Below the pieces are notes generated by a model, which made no database searches, was not told the DNA's origin, and saw only the letters and a program-made list of their open reading frames with translations. Shown piece by piece: positions 62,288 to 64,000 of a DNA stretch of 64,000 bases; positions within the stretch are counted from its first letter, which is position 1, and each line of letters starts with the position of its first letter. A program made the position numbers and the translations under genes. Source of the stretch: Moesziomyces globuligerus (taxonomy: Eukaryota > Basidiomycota > Ustilaginomycetes > Ustilaginales > Ustilaginaceae); NCBI GenBank assembly GCA_030849465.1, contig JARVLF010000016.1, forward strand, positions 1,302,001 through 1,366,000, read 5' to 3'.

Positions 62288-63657
62288 CACAGAGGGACAG
62301 GGCACGGCTGGGAGACGGCTGGGCGACGGCAGGGCGAGGCAAATGGGCGCGACGCTGGCTGGGCGGGTGCAGGTGGAATCGGCGGTTTGCGTTGCGATGC
62401 GACCCAGTCGGGCGAGATGGAGTGAGGCGACTGCAGCGCGTCCCTCTCTGCCTCTCTCTGTGGCTTTGGCTCGTTTGGCTCAGACCAGCAGCCGCCTCTG
62501 AGCCTCTGTACCAAAGATGGAAACAGCTGCGGCGGCGCAAGAGCTTGCGGCGGCGGCGCATGTGGCAAGCAGCCTAAAAAGAGTCGCAAATTGGCCTTGG
62601 GCAGATACGCTGCTGTGTGAGCCGACGCTAACCACCCTAAGAAATGGACAACCGCGTTGGCACACACTCGCTCGCCGCCTGCTGCGTCGATCGAATACTT
62701 ACGGTACTGTACTGTATTTCCATTAACGGCGGCGGCGGTGGCGGCGTAAGAGCTTTGGGCGCAAAGAAATTAGGACACTGGACGGGCCAGCAGTCTGTGC
62801 AATTTTCGAACCACGCACAATAATCGAACCGAACCAATGCGACTGCAGACAGACGCACGTTGGGTCGCGCTCGCGTCTCCCGAGCCCAACCCGTCCTTCC
62901 GAATCGCCGTGGTGGGCAGTCGCAGCGGCGGGGCCACCCTTCAAAGCGTGCGCGACGGATGCGTGAAATTGGGACGAATTTCGGTTCTGAGTCGAAGAAT
63001 GTTAGAGTCGGTCACTGCACAAAGCCGAGTTGAGTCGCACCCTCGCGGCGCTGAGAGAAGATGGACGGGTCCGATGCGAGTTCAGGGTCGAGTTCGCTTG
63101 AGAAGCAGCAGCAGCTGTAAGAAATTGGAGCCAGGCGCGTGCGTGTTGGCGGTGTGCGAGTGAGTGAGTGTGCACGCATCTCTCTCTCACGCATGCACCC
63201 ACCCGCGCGACAGCCAGCCCCGACTCCAACACAGCTACTGTACCGTAGCTCAGTTGGCCCTCTCGGCTCAATGCAACACGGCAGCCAACAGCGCGCGCTC
63301 GCACACACCTTGTACAGCAGGCTCTCTCGCTTCCTTCTCCATCACCATCCACGCCGCCGCCAGTCCCTGTACCTCCGACTCCAGCGCCGTCAGGGCTGTC
63401 TGGTCCCGCCCTTGGCCCCGATCGCTTGCACATCCTCCAGGCTTGGCCCACGCCCCGGAACGTCACACGCACGCACGAAACCCGTGCATCACAACGCCGG
63501 CATCATACCCAACGCATTCATCCGCACCTCCGCCTGCCTGCGACCCCAAGGACACTGCTCCGGCCTCAACCTCGACCGGAAAACATCGACGGCAGCATCG
63601 GTCGGTCTCTCTTCGTCCGTGCTGCGTTAGCCTAGATTCTCCTCTTCCAACGCAATC

Positions 63658-64000
63658 ATGGACCCCTACTCCTCTGCACCTTCCCCCGCGACCACCTCCG
63701 CCTCGACGCACTCGCAAGCCGGTGCCTCGTCCGTCCAGTCACCCGACATCCGTCGCTCCGGCCTCGGTCTCTTCAATGGCGCCGACTCCTTCTCCAACTC
63801 TATGCCCCAGTCTTCCTCGCCGTCCCACCATCACCACCATGCCAGCCGCCCTTCCCAAACCTCCCAGCAATCCTTTCAGTACCAGCATCAGCATCAGCAA
63901 CACGCCTCCCCCCAGCCTCCATCGCATCAGCACCAGAACCAACACCGTCCACCTCACCATCATGCCTCCACTCATTCCATTGGCAGCTCGAGCGGCTTTC
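63658..64000 (+). CDS. N-terminus of a His/Gln/Ser-rich protein, truncated by the window edge
   Basis: The frame opens with ATGGACCCCTACTCC at 63658 and stays open to the right edge (114 codons). MDPYSSAPSPATTSAST is followed by DIRRSGLGLFNGADSF and a His/Gln/Ser-rich stretch with runs such as HHHHH. No domain is visible in this part, so the protein cannot be named; the composition resembles N-termini of fungal transcription or RNA-binding regulators. The long CT-rich leader in front supports a real start. Confidence 0.65.
   Translation, partial: MDPYSSAPSPATTSASTHSQAGASSVQSPDIRRSGLGLFNGADSFSNSMPQSSSPSHHHHHASRPSQTSQQSFQYQHQHQQHASPQPPSHQHQNQHRPPHHHASTHSIGSSSGF

Larger units (their letters stand above)
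61379..63657. promoter_or_regulatory. 2.3-kb divergent region (LisH gene / partial right-edge gene)
   Basis: From about 61440 to 62350 the plus strand is purine/G-rich, so the LisH sense strand is CT-rich and probably a long leader. It includes the TAGGG and GGCAG short repeats listed separately. An A-box-like sequence near 63246 (TAGCTCAGTTGG) has no B box and is not called a tRNA. ORFs up to 304 codons here are low-complexity. Confidence 0.45.

Noticed and set aside
61647..62561. 304-codon minus-strand ORF upstream of the LisH gene
   Set aside because: Pro/Leu/Ser-rich translation of repeats and the CT-rich leader.
63230..63290. tRNA-like A box (TAGCTCAGTTGG)
   Set aside because: No B box (GGTTCGANTCC) follows within tRNA distance and no acceptor-stem pairing is seen.

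Overview
The window is nuclear DNA from a GC-rich, intron-poor, compact fungal genome. Protein content (CTNNBL1, RBM42-like, Mdm31, Pre3, Vac14, calcineurin B, Nrg1-like C2H2 and Flo8/Som1-like LisH regulators), long Ser/Ala/Pro-rich disordered proteins, and introns confined mostly to a few small genes fit a basidiomycete of the smut lineage (Ustilaginomycotina). The organism call is an inference from gene style, not from a marker. I resolve 25 protein-coding genes, two of them cut by the window edges. I find no rRNA or tRNA gene and no convincing transposon, CRISPR array or secondary-metabolite cluster.

Layout. 1-9.7 kb: the 3' part of a disordered protein with a C-terminal MDR oxidoreductase domain; a divergent RBM42/CTNNBL1 pair; an alpha/beta hydrolase. 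10.8-19 kb: an unrecognised low-complexity protein, a three-exon glia maturation factor, a mitochondrial-type Gfo/Idh/MocA oxidoreductase and aminopeptidase P. 19.5-24.5 kb: MDM31, a ZNF706-like zinc finger whose first coding exon is only the start codon, and a class-V PLP enzyme. 24.9-38.1 kb: a C2H2 regulator with a very long upstream region, a large acidic protein with a duplicated 3' end, and a GPH-type sugar transporter. 39-50 kb: SmF, TCP1 (CCT alpha), an RRM protein, tubulin cofactor A and a USP36-like deubiquitinase. 50.8-61.4 kb: VAC14, proteasome beta1, calcineurin B, mitochondrial uS13 and a LisH/Q-rich regulator. 63.7 kb to the edge: the N-terminus of a His/Gln/Ser-rich protein.

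The genes do not form a pathway cluster; this is ordinary housekeeping and regulatory chromosome. Possible functional pairings are two spliceosome-associated factors sharing a 252-bp divergent promoter (RBM42-like and CTNNBL1), with SmF elsewhere in the window; two tubulin/actin folding genes (TCP1, TBCA); and the PRE3/CNB1 divergent pair. Spliced genes were rebuilt by hand from splice signals and family alignment: GMF, ZNF706-like, the PLP enzyme, SmF, TBCA, PRE3, uS13m and the 5' end of the acidic protein.

I did not find a clear undescribed system. The observations most worth a second look are a diverged tandem duplication at the 3' end of the acidic gene, the miniature first exons, the 4-kb pyrimidine-rich leader region of the C2H2 gene, and the MDR domain fused to a giant disordered scaffold.
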